A stretch of DNA of 64,000 nt from Lineus longissimus (GCF_910592395.1 NC_088316.1:10666001-10730000); one strand, 5' to 3'; shown: positions 11,825-21,003, counted from the first letter of the stretch. The notes: generated from the letters alone by a model not told the origin. Numbers and translations: made by a program.

Positions 11825-12110
11825 GTAAGTCTGTATTATTTTGTTCTAAAAAAATAGGCCAGGTGAAGGAATCTACGATGTTCCCCTGCGGATGAGTACC
11901 ATTTCCAAAGTAATACTACAGGGTGGTCCATGAAAAGTGTCCCTAGCCAGTCTTTCAAGTGAATGGGGAAACGCTTCAAAACATCCTGTAATTAGAATGT
12001 GCTGGCAGTTTTCAAATGAACACATGTAATTTGAAATATTGACCAGCCCCTTTACCTAGGTCACCGCTGACTAATTGCTGTTCATCACCACAACAACTGT
12101 CTTTTTTCAG

Positions 12111-12343
12111 ACTATGTGACTGAACTTCAGAAAGAGGTGTGCAGAATCATCCGAGCTGGAGAAATCTGTCAGAATGAAGAACCCCACCCCCACTTTCCAG
12201 TGCCTTCGAACATCCGGATAAGCAGGAAGCCATCAACAAATACCAGAGTGGAAAACGCTACGTGGAGCATGTGGGGAAGTGACTTGTGTTGGACTTCTAG
12301 ATTCCAGTGTAAACTGTATGTGGTGGGAGCCAATTCGGTTTGA
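12111..12343 (+). CDS. Transposase last exon, frameshifted
   Basis: The exon starts after a clean acceptor (CTTTTTTCAG at 12101-12110) and continues the previous exon in phase with YVTELQKEVCRIIRAGE. The open frame runs to a stop at 12343. From about 12205 a neighbouring frame reads more plausibly as family sequence (EHPDKQEAINKYQSGKRYVE) and stops near 12283. A one-base shift near 12200 is therefore likely. Together with the THAP exon this marks the ends of one transposase gene whose middle has been lost. Confidence 0.6.
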
Positions 12344-12570
12344 CGACCATCAAGTTGAAGCTATCACAAATTGCATCCTTGGCCTTGGGCCTAGTCATCA
12401 TTGATTTTGTACGGGTCCTGTTTAACAAACATAACATCACCAGTATTGGCATTTTATATGAGCAATGTATTTAAAATTTGAAACTTTAAAATTTTGTACA
12501 GATGAACAAATACATGCAACTGAACACAATATTTCTTGTTCGTCAATGTCATTGTACTTGTAGTCAGTGT

Positions 12571-12968
12571 CTAGTCAGAGTCCCCTTGATGAAAACCTCT
12601 GAATTCAGCATCCTCCTCGAGTCCGGGGGGGCATGAACTGTGCCCTTATCCGACTCACCGCACATGATCGCAAAACCACACGGACATCCCGCCCCAGAAA
12701 CCCCCAACACCACCTCGCTAACTGTCTGTAGCTTATGTGCCGCATCCTCTTCTCATACGGCCCATCATATGCTGCCCGACCATGCTGCTGTCTGTATTGA
12801 AGCCAGGCCACCTGCAGGACATGATGGTCCAGGCAAACTGGGTGTTGGATGATACATGTCGTCCCCTCGGCCTCTATCTCTGCCATCTTGTCTTGGACCC
12901 TTTGGATCTCGTGGCAGCACGTACATTCATCCTCTTTTTGCTGGATCTGACAGTTGTCGCAGTGACAC
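12571..12968 (-). CDS. P2X7 'ballast'-type domain protein, second exon
   Basis: This exon follows an acceptor (CATTTCAG on the minus strand, exon starting at 12968). It encodes a cysteine cluster (CHCDNC and CTCCHEI) and a domain very like the cytoplasmic ballast of vertebrate P2X7: HHVLQVAWLQYRQQHG, then RHISYRQLARWCWGFLG, then a Cys-containing basic segment. The human ballast binds zinc and guanine nucleotides, and free-standing homologues occur in invertebrates. The open frame ends at 12605. Across a C run at about 12627-12633 a different frame gives EDAEFRGFHQGDSD and a stop at 12571, which aligns with the P2X7 tail (…YSGF…). One indel in the C run is therefore likely. The gene lies inside the TTAA transposon, convergent to the transposase. 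Confidence 0.8.
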
Positions 12969-13383
12969 CTGAAATGATAGTAATATAGGCCTGTATTTAT
13001 CATATCAGTTACAGTGACATTGTAGTCATGAGATTAATAAGCAGTGTCATGGTAGTAGTACTTGGTCGACTTTATTCACGAAGTAAGTCCACGCAACGTT
13101 AATAAGAGTACACAAATCTTTTGTGAGTTGGGATTGAACAAAAGGACACCCGCAAACGGACAATAGCTCATGCACTGCGGAAAGTCATGAGGCCTTTGTG
13201 AATATGGTATACGGTACCGGTAGGCTATAGATAGTTGGCGATGGTACTGGTAGGTAGGTAGGCTCTTCATTTATAGTGTTCAGTGGGTGACAGTGCTTGA
13301 AAATAATGGCCTCCGTCTCCAACATGCTGGGCACGGGTGTCTAGATAAAACAATAAAACTGTAATATTCCATACCAGTCAAGA

Positions 13384-13674
13384 TTATCTCGCCTCGTTGG
13401 CCGCTGTTCTTCTTCTGCTACTACAGTACAGCTGCCTGCGCCTGTACATGCTCATGCTGATGCTGTACTTCATCTTGTTCAGGACAGGTACGGGTTCAAA
13501 CATGTAGGGTTCTATCGGTCCAGGAACTGGCTCTGGATCCCCAACATCGTCGAATAACTCATCAGCATCACCACTATCGTAATCGGCAGCAAGAAATTGG
13601 CTGAGAGCAGACGATGAAGTACTGCAATCGCTACAAATTGATGAAGAATCGCTTTCGCTGTATGCATTCGCCAT
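13384..13674 (-). CDS. P2X7 'ballast'-type domain protein, first exon
   Basis: The exon begins with a Ser/Asp-rich stretch (MANAYSESDSSSICSDCSTS), then acidic sequence and the motif IEPYMFEP. I associate YMFEP with the N-terminal exon of invertebrate ballast-domain proteins. The frame remains open to 13384, but the real exon probably ends earlier at one of several GTAC donors. The intron to the ballast exon at 12968 is about 0.4-0.5 kb. The ATG at 13674 sits just downstream of a CRE/ETS-like promoter patch. Confidence 0.65.
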   Translation of the reverse strand: MANAYSESDSSSICSDCSTSSSALSQFLAADYDSGDADELFDDVGDPEPVPGPIEPYMFEPVPVLNKMKYSISMSMYRRRQLYCSSRRRTAANEAR

Positions 13675-13711
13675 GTTTTGTTTGGTTCTGATATTCCTGA
13701 GATGCCTGAGA

Positions 13712-13726
13712 TGACGTCACTTCCTG
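13712..13726 (-). promoter_or_regulatory. Candidate promoter sites: CRE plus ETS
   Basis: A perfect CRE palindrome TGACGTCA (13712-13719) is followed by CTTCCTG (13720-13726), an ETS core. They lie 38-52 bp upstream of the ballast-gene ATG on its strand and near the end of the TTAA element. The position suits a TATA-less promoter. Function is inferred from motif and place only. Confidence 0.4.
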
Positions 13727-13903
13727 TCTGGCCGACGAGTGATTTTCGTTTTCGCAGGTGGCGGGATTTACAATTTACAAAAGCTGATTATGCTGAACCT
13801 GCTAAATCAATCATGTTGGGATATCAGTGTATACCTTATTTAGTTAGTAAACTTGCCATTGTATAAAAAGAATGGTTTAGAGAAATCAAAAGCCGTTATA
13901 CCT

Positions 13904-14805
13904 TTAAGTAATTCCTCCTGTGTCCATAACTCAGCTTCCAATCTGGCTCTTTGAGCTTCGTCCTTTTGTTTTTGAAGTAACAACTGTTCTTTAGCATCTC
14001 GCAACCTACGTTCCCTCTCAAATCGCTGTTTTTCCTGAAATACTCGTAGCGATGCGACTTTATATTTGATCTGGGCCTCCTTCGATTTAATGGAACCTTC
14101 GCTGAGTGTTTCATCCTTGCCAGCTCCCTGCAAATGATCTTCGAAGTTTTCCTGGTCAAATGCTTCTTTCATGACACCTTCCTGGTTTCCCACCGATGTG
14201 TGGGAGACTGAATTTTGCTGAGTGTCAATATTCTCCTCAATTCGAACATGGGGAGTTGAAGACTTGACTTGTGTTTCCTGAACACTACTAGGACGTTGAC
14301 TCGCCGAACTCCTTTCACTGGCAACTGAGGGAGCTTCTCCGCTTCTGATTTCCAGTGTCTCTGCAATCAGATCCTGATAATCTTCAACTACTTGCTTTGT
14401 CCTGTTGAGGAAACTTGCGCATTCATATGCATCAAGAGGCAGATCCTCTTCACCGGCTTCAAGAATTCTGTTGGTGACTTCTTTGAGGTCCTTGAATGAT
14501 TTTTCTAGTCTCTGATCTAACCTTTTTAAGGTAGATTTACTTCCATTTTTCGTGATGAGGTCTTGAACTTTTTTACAATAAGCCGTAACATCCTGGCTAA
14601 TGAAGTCCCGTTCTGTTCTTAAACGTTCTAATTTTGAGGAACGACTGGAGGTTTGTGATTCGGCGTCATCACTGAATTTTTGTAAAACAAAGTCTCTAAG
14701 ATGGCCGGGTAGCTTAATTGGACGATTGGACCGCCTAGGCATATCCATTTCTTTGTTTAACTTATGCATCCTGTCTTTTCTCGAGAATTCAATCATGAGT
14801 TTCAA
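13904..14805 (-). CDS. BEL/Pao gag, N-terminal half (interrupted)
   Basis: This is the N-terminal part of a BEL/Pao gag-like polyprotein. It starts near RRSNRPIKLPGHLRDFVL, the family's typical opening motif (RRS.R...P.HLRDF). Helical sequence, a Ser/Glu-rich linker and a long charged coiled coil rich in Arg, Glu, Leu and Gln (about residues 235-300) follow. The frame stays open to 13840, but the last 20 or so residues are read from the inserted TTAA transposon. The reading frame resumes at 9733. A protein of about 670 residues is expected for the two parts. It is the third layer outward from the 1 kb element nested in this locus. Confidence 0.85.
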
Positions 14806-15022
14806 AATTGGTCAGGCGAACTTGACTATTCCTAAATTTTCCAATAGAGTTCGGGCTAGTTTACAATCCAACCACGAACTAGACTATTCCTATATTTACC
14901 GATGTCGTGAAACCAACATGAAACTATGACTAATTTTAAAAAGACCAGCGATATATCATGAAATCAAACTTGAACTGTATGGTCATGGATGACGTCACTA
15001 ATTTGTCCAACTTTCATTTACT

Positions 15023-15646
15023 TTAATGACGTAACTCCGAGAACCTACGAAGTCCAATCAAAATGGCTTTTCTAATACTGAAGTGATAAAGCTCCAGTCC
15101 TCTGGGAGATGTGATATGAATATCATCTCGAGATAATCTATCATGTAAGCTGACTAAAATTGTCCTATCGTGTTTGTAGGTATAAATATGGGAGTTCCTC
15201 CTAGCTTCCCGCTGAATGATTTGATTATACCTTAATCTATGAATATCAAATTCCTCTCTGGGGCATGCCCTTGTACGTCTGCGGCTAACTATTTGGCAGA
15301 GTACAATACAACGAACAGATGTGTGGCTTAAAAGATAACCGCTAAAGTTGATGACTGTTCTTGCAAGATCATCTGGTAAAATGTTATTGGTCAAATAATT
15401 TGTTCCCAATTCTAACACTAGGATCTGGGGTTGAAGTCGATTTACGTGTCCTTCAATATAATTCAGTCCTGTACGGTCTGCCTGCAAGCCACCTTGCCCA
15501 TGTACATATACAGAATGTCCTTGAATCCCAAGACAATTTTCATAACTAGTCGATGACGATGTCCTATTATATGACTGGTTTTGGAGATTCAGGTAATTTC
15601 TGTAGCGATTAATAAATGAATGTCCACATACTAATAATATGTTCAT
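15023..15646 (-). CDS. SGNH/GDSL-type hydrolase-like ORF upstream of BEL gag
   Basis: This 207-residue frame has the four SGNH blocks. Block I is LLVCGHSF with Ser10. Block II glycines lie in VHGQGG (about 48-53). Block III is LELGTN with Asn83. Block V is DDIH with Asp174 and His177. SGNH folds are usually esterases or acyl hydrolases, and transposon-linked versions occur in some retroelements. The set of catalytic residues looks complete. The ORF is on the same strand as the BEL gag, 217 bp upstream of its ATG and about 50-65 bp downstream of an LTR/primer-binding-like site. It may be the first ORF of the same element or an unrelated gene. Substrate unknown. Confidence 0.7.
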   Translation of the reverse strand: MNILLVCGHSFINRYRNYLNLQNQSYNRTSSSTSYENCLGIQGHSVYVHGQGGLQADRTGLNYIEGHVNRLQPQILVLELGTNYLTNNILPDDLARTVINFSGYLLSHTSVRCIVLCQIVSRRRTRACPREEFDIHRLRYNQIIQREARRNSHIYTYKHDRTILVSLHDRLSRDDIHITSPRGLELYHFSIRKAILIGLRRFSELRH

Positions 15647-15699
15647 TTCTCGAAATCTCCGTCGATTATGCTATTTCCTATCAAATCCGGTCGGAGAGA

Positions 15700-15717
15700 C
15701 CATGTGTTATGGCGCCA
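15700..15717 (-). other. Candidate primer-binding site of the BEL element
   Basis: On the minus strand TGGCGCCATAACACATGG starts one base after ...GTGACACA, a plausible LTR end. TGGCGCC is a common start of tRNA-primer sites in LTR elements. Because no second LTR lies in the window the LTR border is inferred. Confidence 0.45.
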
Positions 15718-15718
15718 C

Positions 15719-15960
15719 TGTGTCACTAGGACGAAAACTAAATCAAGACAAAATGTCAAACAACATAGACTTACCGAGGGAGAAAAAATCTGTTGTTATT
15801 CATTCACTCCTAGTAGAGTTCGATCCACTCTGTGTCCTTGGAGCGGTTTCCGTTTATTCTAGGGATGCCATCCCTTTATGGCAGTTTATAATAATTTGCA
15901 TTGATATATACTTTAGAATCGAGAAAAAATCCAACCCGAATAAATGAACGAATGAAAATC
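15719..15960 (-). mobile_element. Candidate 5' LTR (part) of the BEL/SGNH element
   Basis: On the minus strand a TATAAA (15885-15890) is followed about 30 bp on by AATAAA (15854-15859). The sequence ends ...ACACA just before the primer-binding-like site. This order of TATA box, polyadenylation signal and terminal CA fits an LTR. The outer edge is unknown because no matching copy is present. Confidence 0.4.
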
Positions 15961-16189
15961 GGCAAAGAAGCCGAATTAGTTATCAAAATTCCAAAATAAA
16001 AGGGCGGACGCAATTTAACTGTTCGCGGATCGTGTGCACACAATAAATCAATAAATCAAGTCATTAATTGTTCGAATTGAACGGATTGAACGTATAACTA
16101 TAATTTCTCACAAGTTTACGGAACATAAGACGGTGGTTGGCTCCTTGCCAATTCAAATACATGAAGTACGCGAGTCGCACGGCTATAAT

Positions 16190-16925
16190 ACGTCAATAGA
16201 CAGGATTAGCAGACGCCCGCCTCCGACTCCGAGAACGAGGTGATTCTCTTTTTGCGCTTTACGTCATCAACAGTGCGGGGGTTTCCCAAGTGGTCACTCG
16301 TACTCGCTCGTAAATTCCGAGTTGGACGTCCTCTATTCGTAAGTGCGCTCCCAGTGCAAATTTCTCTGTTATCATCGTAGATTCGGAGTATTTCCTGATC
16401 GTTTTTAAATGTAAATGCTTTCAAGGATATGTCAATGCCCAGCAATGTAGTTCTGGTGGAAAAAAGGTGCTCTGTATGGGCATCTTTGTTGGGTGGCATT
16501 CTCGCGATTTTTTTGCACATCGATGCGCATGCGATGCGTGTACATCATGTGTACATGCGATGCATCATGTGCATGGTAGTAGTTATCAATGGTTATTACA
16601 AGTGAGGAAGCATGCAATTGCCCTTGGGTTATTTTTTGCTCCCAAGTCCAAGATGTAGGCCTATCTGCCATTTCTCTATAACTGGTTTAATTCACGATCA
16701 AAGGAAAATCACTGCCGATCAGCTGATTGTTTCCGTCGTCTGCTATGTTTACGTTTTGCAGCGCCATCTAACGTAAAACACCTGGAACTGAGATCAACTC
16801 TGACCGGGAGTCGTGACGTTGCTAATCGATCAAACTGAACATTCGCGCGCGGATCCGACTCTGACTCGTACTCGTACTCGGAGTCAGAGTCGGGCGGCTG
16901 CTAATCCTGGCTATTGTCAATAACG
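16190..16925. mobile_element. Inverted-repeat element, about 735 bp
   Basis: Left sequence GACAGGATTAGCAGACGCCC, followed by CTCCGACTCCGAGAACGAG, is mirrored at 16860-16916 (CTCGGAGTCAGAGTCGG, then GCTGCTAATCCTGGC). A GTCAATA word flanks both sides (about 16189-16195 and 16916-16922), so it may be the target duplication. The interior is non-coding, with repeated GATGCG/ATGTGTACATG words near 16520-16570. I read it as a non-autonomous DNA transposon. Confidence 0.6.
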
Positions 16926-17241
16926 ATTCCCGCGGTCGCAATGTCAAAGAATAATCGACCAAAACGAGTTAACAACATGTTCATCGAAATTGCCAACTGG
17001 CCACACAAATTCTAAAACGATTCCTCTTCCAAATCCATCGCACTTCAAATGGTGATTCGAACTATGAAGCATAAAAATTGGGTTTGAAAACACTAATCAC
17101 GAACTATAATTTGTCTCAAACCGCCATTATTTGTATTTCCCCCCCCCGCTTTTCGCTGTTGTTTCTCAACCATTCTCAACTGCTTCCGAACGGGCCGCAT
17201 TCAATCGGCGGGGCGTCTTCGGCCCGACTACGACTTTCGTC
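16926..17241. other. Non-coding sequence
   Basis: Nothing recognised. A short C run occurs at about 17141-17149. Confidence 0.5.
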
Positions 17242-17911
17242 CCAACAGTTTCCAACCCATTTTCTCGCAAAAGACAGTGGCACTGGAAGACACACGTGTC
17301 AATAGACATGTTGGGAAGGTAAACGTGGTCCCCTGGAGAATCCTTCATTTATGGTAAGGGTGTGTTTACAAACAGATGTATACAATGATAGCGCTGTACA
17401 GAAATGTCAATGATGTACACAAAACATTTGGAGGAAATAAATAACCTAACTTAGTTTGAGCAGAGTTTTTCAAATAAATTATTTTGAAAGACTCTGGTTT
17501 GAGTGATGAAAACATGTTTTAACCATTTTCCTAGGAACATTACGGTCCTGAGTCGTCTGTGTGCAGCACCTCTCTTGCAGCTCCAGCGCGGATACAATAT
17601 CCGCGCAGCGCGCTCGGCATCCCACGTCGCCTTCCGTCACTCCATCAGTATCTTGGGTAGCCTTCTGGTTCCATTCGATCACGACACGTGTCCACACACC
17701 AATTACGCTGCTGATCTTATAAGGGGAATATGGGAAAGATAGATCAACAGGGTATAGGAGAGTTGGAGAAATCGGGTTGTTATTCCCCTTATCTTTCGCT
17801 ATACGATAACACAGTGTTCGTCGTCATTCGTCGTCGTCGTCGTCGACTATCTGTGCCATTGTGTCAGACGCTAAGGGCTTCCTCATCCGCAATAGACAAC
17901 TACAATATATA

Positions 17912-17998
17912 TACAGTATAACCTCTATCAATGACACCCTTGCGACTGACAAGTACATGTACTGTTCTTCATAGAGAGGAGTCCTGAGAGGTACTGTA
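17912..17998. mobile_element. 87 bp TACAGT...ACTGTA miniature element, copy 1
   Basis: It starts TACAGTATAACCTCTATCAA and ends GAGAGGTACTGTA. The ends are imperfect inverted repeats beginning with TACAGT, as in pogo/Tigger-type MITEs. Close relatives lie at 18374-18459 and 33608-33693. Copies 1 and 2 are inside a tandem duplication, so they duplicated with it rather than by transposing. Confidence 0.6.
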
Positions 17999-18096
17999 CT
18001 TGCTCCTCAAAAGATTCAGACTCGTATCTTTGGCCAGCCCTACCAAGACATTTCCGAGCGAAATGACTATCAGCAGAGTAAACGTTTTTCTTTTAG

Positions 18097-18164
18097 ACTG
18101 ATATGTGGAAAGAAAGAAGCACAGTTGGACTACCCTGGAAGCACTACGACGAATGCGTCTACCA
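18097..18164 (+). CDS. Small duplicated exon, copy 1
   Basis: This 68 bp candidate exon is bounded by a clean acceptor (TTTTCTTTTAG) and donor (GTAAGT at 18165). It reads LICGKKEAQLDYPGSTTTN in the open frame. The tandem copy at 18550-18617 preserves both splice sites, the length and the frame. Family not recognised. It may belong to the same gene as the kinase-like exon downstream. Confidence 0.5.
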
Positions 18165-18373
18165 GTAAGTTAAAATGTTTTTTAGATTAAGTTCTTCTAT
18201 CATATATTGGTTGGCGGCTGATCCTCCCCTTCGACGTCCCCCTAATGATGCTGGAAATGTTGGAAGGGTAAGAGCAGATCAAGCCCAGCGATGTGGCTAG
18301 CGCTGGACATGTGCCGTTGTGTAAGACGTTAAGGGCTTCCTCATCCACAATAGACAACTAAAATATATATATA

Positions 18374-18459
18374 TACAGTGTAATCTCTATCAATAATACC
18401 CTTGGAACTGACAAGTGCTGTTCTTCATAGAGAGGTGTCCTAATTAGAGAGGTACTGTA
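18374..18459. mobile_element. 86 bp TACAGT...ACTGTA miniature element, copy 2
   Basis: Same family as 17912-17998, within the second half of the 453 bp tandem duplication. Confidence 0.6.
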
Positions 18460-18549
18460 CTTGCTCCTCAAAAGATTCAGACTCGTATCTTTGACCAGCC
18501 CTATTTCCGAGTGAAATGACCATCGGTTGATTAAAGGTTTTTCTTTTAG

Positions 18550-18617
18550 ACTGATATGTGGAAAGAAAGAAGCACAGTTGGACTATTCTGGAAGCACTAG
18601 GACGAATGTGTCTACCA
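18550..18617 (+). CDS. Small duplicated exon, copy 2
   Basis: Tandem copy of the 68 bp exon at 18097-18164, with acceptor TTCTTTTAG and donor GTAAGT at 18618 intact. The reading is LICGKKEAQLDYSGSTRTN, so the differences are amino-acid substitutions without frameshift or stop. This favours a coding origin, though the segment as a whole may be decaying. Confidence 0.5.
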
Positions 18618-19223
18618 GTAAGTAAAAAGGTTTTTAAAAATAGGTTCTTATATCAGATATTGGTTGGCGGCTGATCCTTACCTTCGACGTCCCCCTAATG
18701 ATGCTGGGAATGTCGGAAGGGTAAGACCGGATCTAGCCCAGAGATGAGGCTAGCGCTGATCTCACTCACTTCCTACTACGAGTTGATATTTCTATGTCAA
18801 CTGTAGCATTACGGTCCTAAGTCGTCTGTGCTGCAGCACCTCTCTTGCAGCTCCAGCGCTCTCTGCATCGCGGGATACAATATCCGCGCAGCGCGCTCGG
18901 CAACCCGCGTCCTCATCGTCGTTTCCCTCCAGCAGCCTTAGGTTGTCATTCCATCAAACCAATCAAACCTAAACCAATTACGCTGCTGATCTCATCAGGG
19001 GGGAAATGGGAAAGATAGACCAGCAGGGTATAGGAGAGTTGGAGAAATTGTGTTGTTATTCAGCATATTTTTTTGGTCACGATTCCTTGGGCCAGGGCAC
19101 AATTTTACCTTCATGTTTTCCAAAGATCCAAAAGAATTTGAAACTGTTGTGTACTACTAAAATAACCGACAAATATCGTGGTTTCAATGCCATTTGGAGC
19201 TATTCTTGTTTCTTTTGACTTTC

Positions 19224-19540
19224 AGTTGACGAAAATGACGAGGACGGTACCCTTTAGATAGTCAAACGTTACCAAGAGGGCAGTCATCTCCTGCCTTGCG
19301 TGGTAGAGGAGTCATTGAGTCCCACGCATTGAAGACCAAAACGCCCTCACTGCCGCTGCGGGACATGCTCAGCGTGCTAAAGGATGTGGCCAAATCCATG
19401 GCATCGTTGCATGAAACAGGCCTGATTGCGGGCAGTGTAACTGTAAATGAAGTGGGATAATTGTAAGCACCGGAAATGAGGTAGGACAGGTTGATTTCAG
19501 CTACACTACGAGGATTCATTTGACTACAGACATTGTCCTT
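19224..19540 (+). pseudogene. Kinase-like exon, copy A (disrupted)
   Basis: Homologous to the open exon at 33859-34187. It follows an acceptor TTTCAG. It keeps PLRDMLSVLKDVAKSMASLH and GLIAGSVTVNE, but a TAG stop replaces the AAG codon after GGT ACC CTT near 19255, and small indels break the frame further on (for example near 19310 and 19460). It is therefore a non-functional paralogue. Confidence 0.65.
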
Positions 19541-19595
19541 GTGAGCAACAGTTTCTGACACAATGTGCTCATCTGTCTCTTTGGATAGCCGTGCT

Positions 19596-20298
19596 GTGAC
19601 CCACTGGACTGGCCATCACTTGACTTCTTAACGGGTTACTATCGGCAAAAGCAAAGTAGGTCAGAATAAGTTACGGTACACGAAGGCCTTTTTAGTCTCA
19701 CTATCGAAACTTTATACCTACCGCTGAATCAAACACAATCTGAGTCTTTTTAGACTTTAAATTTACCTCCTAGTTTCTGCCTATAGTCTCCCTTTAAGTG
19801 ACGTATTTCATGAGGTTCTCTGGTACATTAAATTTTGTCGCATTTCATGAGACCTATGATGCAGTGGCACAAGGGTGCTGGTATCCTAAAATCGAGTGTT
19901 TCCTTGAACTGCGATACGCCGCGATCAGTTATTTCCCCAAGTCGAAATGTTGGATACGTAAGGCTAGTGGTGTGTATGGAAAATTACTCATGAACTAGGG
20001 TTGTATACCAACAATCCATTGAAAGCAGGTGGCCAAAGTGAGCTGGACAGTGATCAAACTAGGCCATATTATCTTATTTCAGAAAGTAACGACGACAAGC
20101 AATGTAAAATCAGCATTCCCATGTTCAGGCGTGAAACAAACGTTGATTCCGCAAGATTTGAACGAAAATATCAAGGATTTCGGCAACCTATGCAAGCAAC
20201 TCTTACGTAACCACACCACGAACAAAAATTAGAATTGCCGGTGTTATGGGATCAGTTTTTGTTCACTGTGACAGGATATACCCATTGAGTGCGTCGTT
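19596..20298. other. Non-coding sequence
   Basis: Short overlapping frames at 20001-20232 have no family resemblance. Nothing supported. Confidence 0.45.
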
Positions 20299-20302
20299 TT
20301 AA

Positions 20303-20746
20303 GGGTTGACCATTGCCAAAAAATTGCTAATGGCCGCTTGTTTTCTTCCATTTCATATTTCAGCCACAGTATTTCTCCTTCAAAACTTGGAGTAAACATA
20401 ATGAAACTACGGGGAGTGCGCTCTTTCTGTAGTGTAGACTGAACTCGATACCTCTTTATGCCCTTTTCTCTTGTTTTCAAGGTGTGTTAATTGCTGCAGA
20501 AGTTTGAGTACATGTTGAAGGATTTTGTCAGAAATTGAAATTCTATGAGCAATGAGAACTTCTTCAAATTATGGTGAATGTACATTTCAAGGGTTCGAGT
20601 CCATTCTGTAATAAGCAAATAACGCACTTCCCGTAGTCTCATTATGTGTACTCCAAGTTTTTAAGGAGAAATACTCTTGCTAAAATTTAAAGTGGTAGAA
20701 AGCAAGCAGCACTTTGCAATTCTTTACATTTACCCATGGTCAACCC
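20303..20746. mobile_element. TTAA-flanked MITE, 444 bp
   Basis: TTAA at 20299-20302 and 20747-20750 flank a sequence that begins GGGTTGACCATTG and ends CCATGGTCAACCC. The terminal arms are about 120 bp. The left arm includes AACTTGGAGTAAACATAATG and ACGGGGAGTGCGC, mirrored at about 20620-20665. TTAA duplication points to the piggyBac or Kolobok group. Its ends do not match the 4.17 kb element at 9734. Confidence 0.8.
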
Positions 20747-21003
20747 TTAAAAGCTGTTTGAGACTTGCTTTGGACGAGTAATTTCACGTCAGATTATCGA
20801 CTAGACTCGATGTCGCACCACTAGATTCATTGTATTGGCTCGATATCTTAATTTCACTTTTACATGATCGTGTGTTCGTCATGATAGGACGGAGATATAT
20901 GTCTTTGGAGATGTTCGACAATTGACTTGCTCATTCAACATATTAACGGTGTTCCGTTTGAACTTAACACGAAGAGTCACGATAAAAACGACAACACTCC
21001 GTT

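Larger units (their letters stand above)
9734..13903. mobile_element. 4.17 kb THAP-bearing DNA transposon flanked by TTAA (Kolobok-like)
   Basis: A TTAA at 9730-9733 is followed by AGGTATAAC. The exact inverse, GTTATACCT followed by TTAA, lies at 13895-13907. TTAA duplications are typical of Kolobok and piggyBac elements, and Kolobok transposases often carry THAP domains. Removing 9734-13903 plus one TTAA brings the two BEL gag halves into the same reading frame, which supports these exact borders. Inside are a plus-strand THAP exon, plus-strand transposase C-terminal exons, a minus-strand ballast-domain gene, and a later 1 kb inverted-repeat element at 10371-11375. The catalytic DDE core was not found, so this copy is non-autonomous. 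The 9 bp terminal repeats are short, and class assignment rests on TTAA plus protein content. Confidence 0.85.
17242..19595 (+). repeat. Segmental duplication, copy A
   Basis: This segment is a diverged direct copy of 31617-34232. Matching blocks include AGACATGTTGGGAAGGTAAA, GATACAATATCCGCGCAGCG and a kinase-like exon at the 3' end. Copy A has an internal 453 bp tandem duplication (about 17870-18775) that carries a small exon twice. Copy B instead has about 1.39 kb of extra sequence. Both copies look like pieces of a multi-exon gene on the plus strand. Confidence 0.75.

Noticed and set aside
9761-13881. TGGTTTAGA at both 9761-9769 and 13873-13881 as a possible 9 bp target duplication of the 4.17 kb insert
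   Set aside because: Cutting there leaves the BEL halves out of frame and there are no inverted ends. The TTAA borders restore frame and have matching AGGTATAAC ends.
13840-13903. Last residues of the upstream BEL gag ORF as genuine gag
   Set aside because: They are read from the inserted TTAA transposon; gag continues at 9733.
15639-15947. 102-codon plus-strand ORF over the LTR-like region
   Set aside because: No family resemblance. The other strand has a coherent LTR/primer-site arrangement.
20001-20232. Two overlapping plus-strand ORFs of 67-69 codons
   Set aside because: Neither has a recognisable motif, splice context or compositional support.
20585-20605. GGTTCGAGTCC, a perfect tRNA/SINE B-box
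   Set aside because: No matching A-box, no cloverleaf and no acceptor pairing. It lies in the loop of a TTAA MITE.
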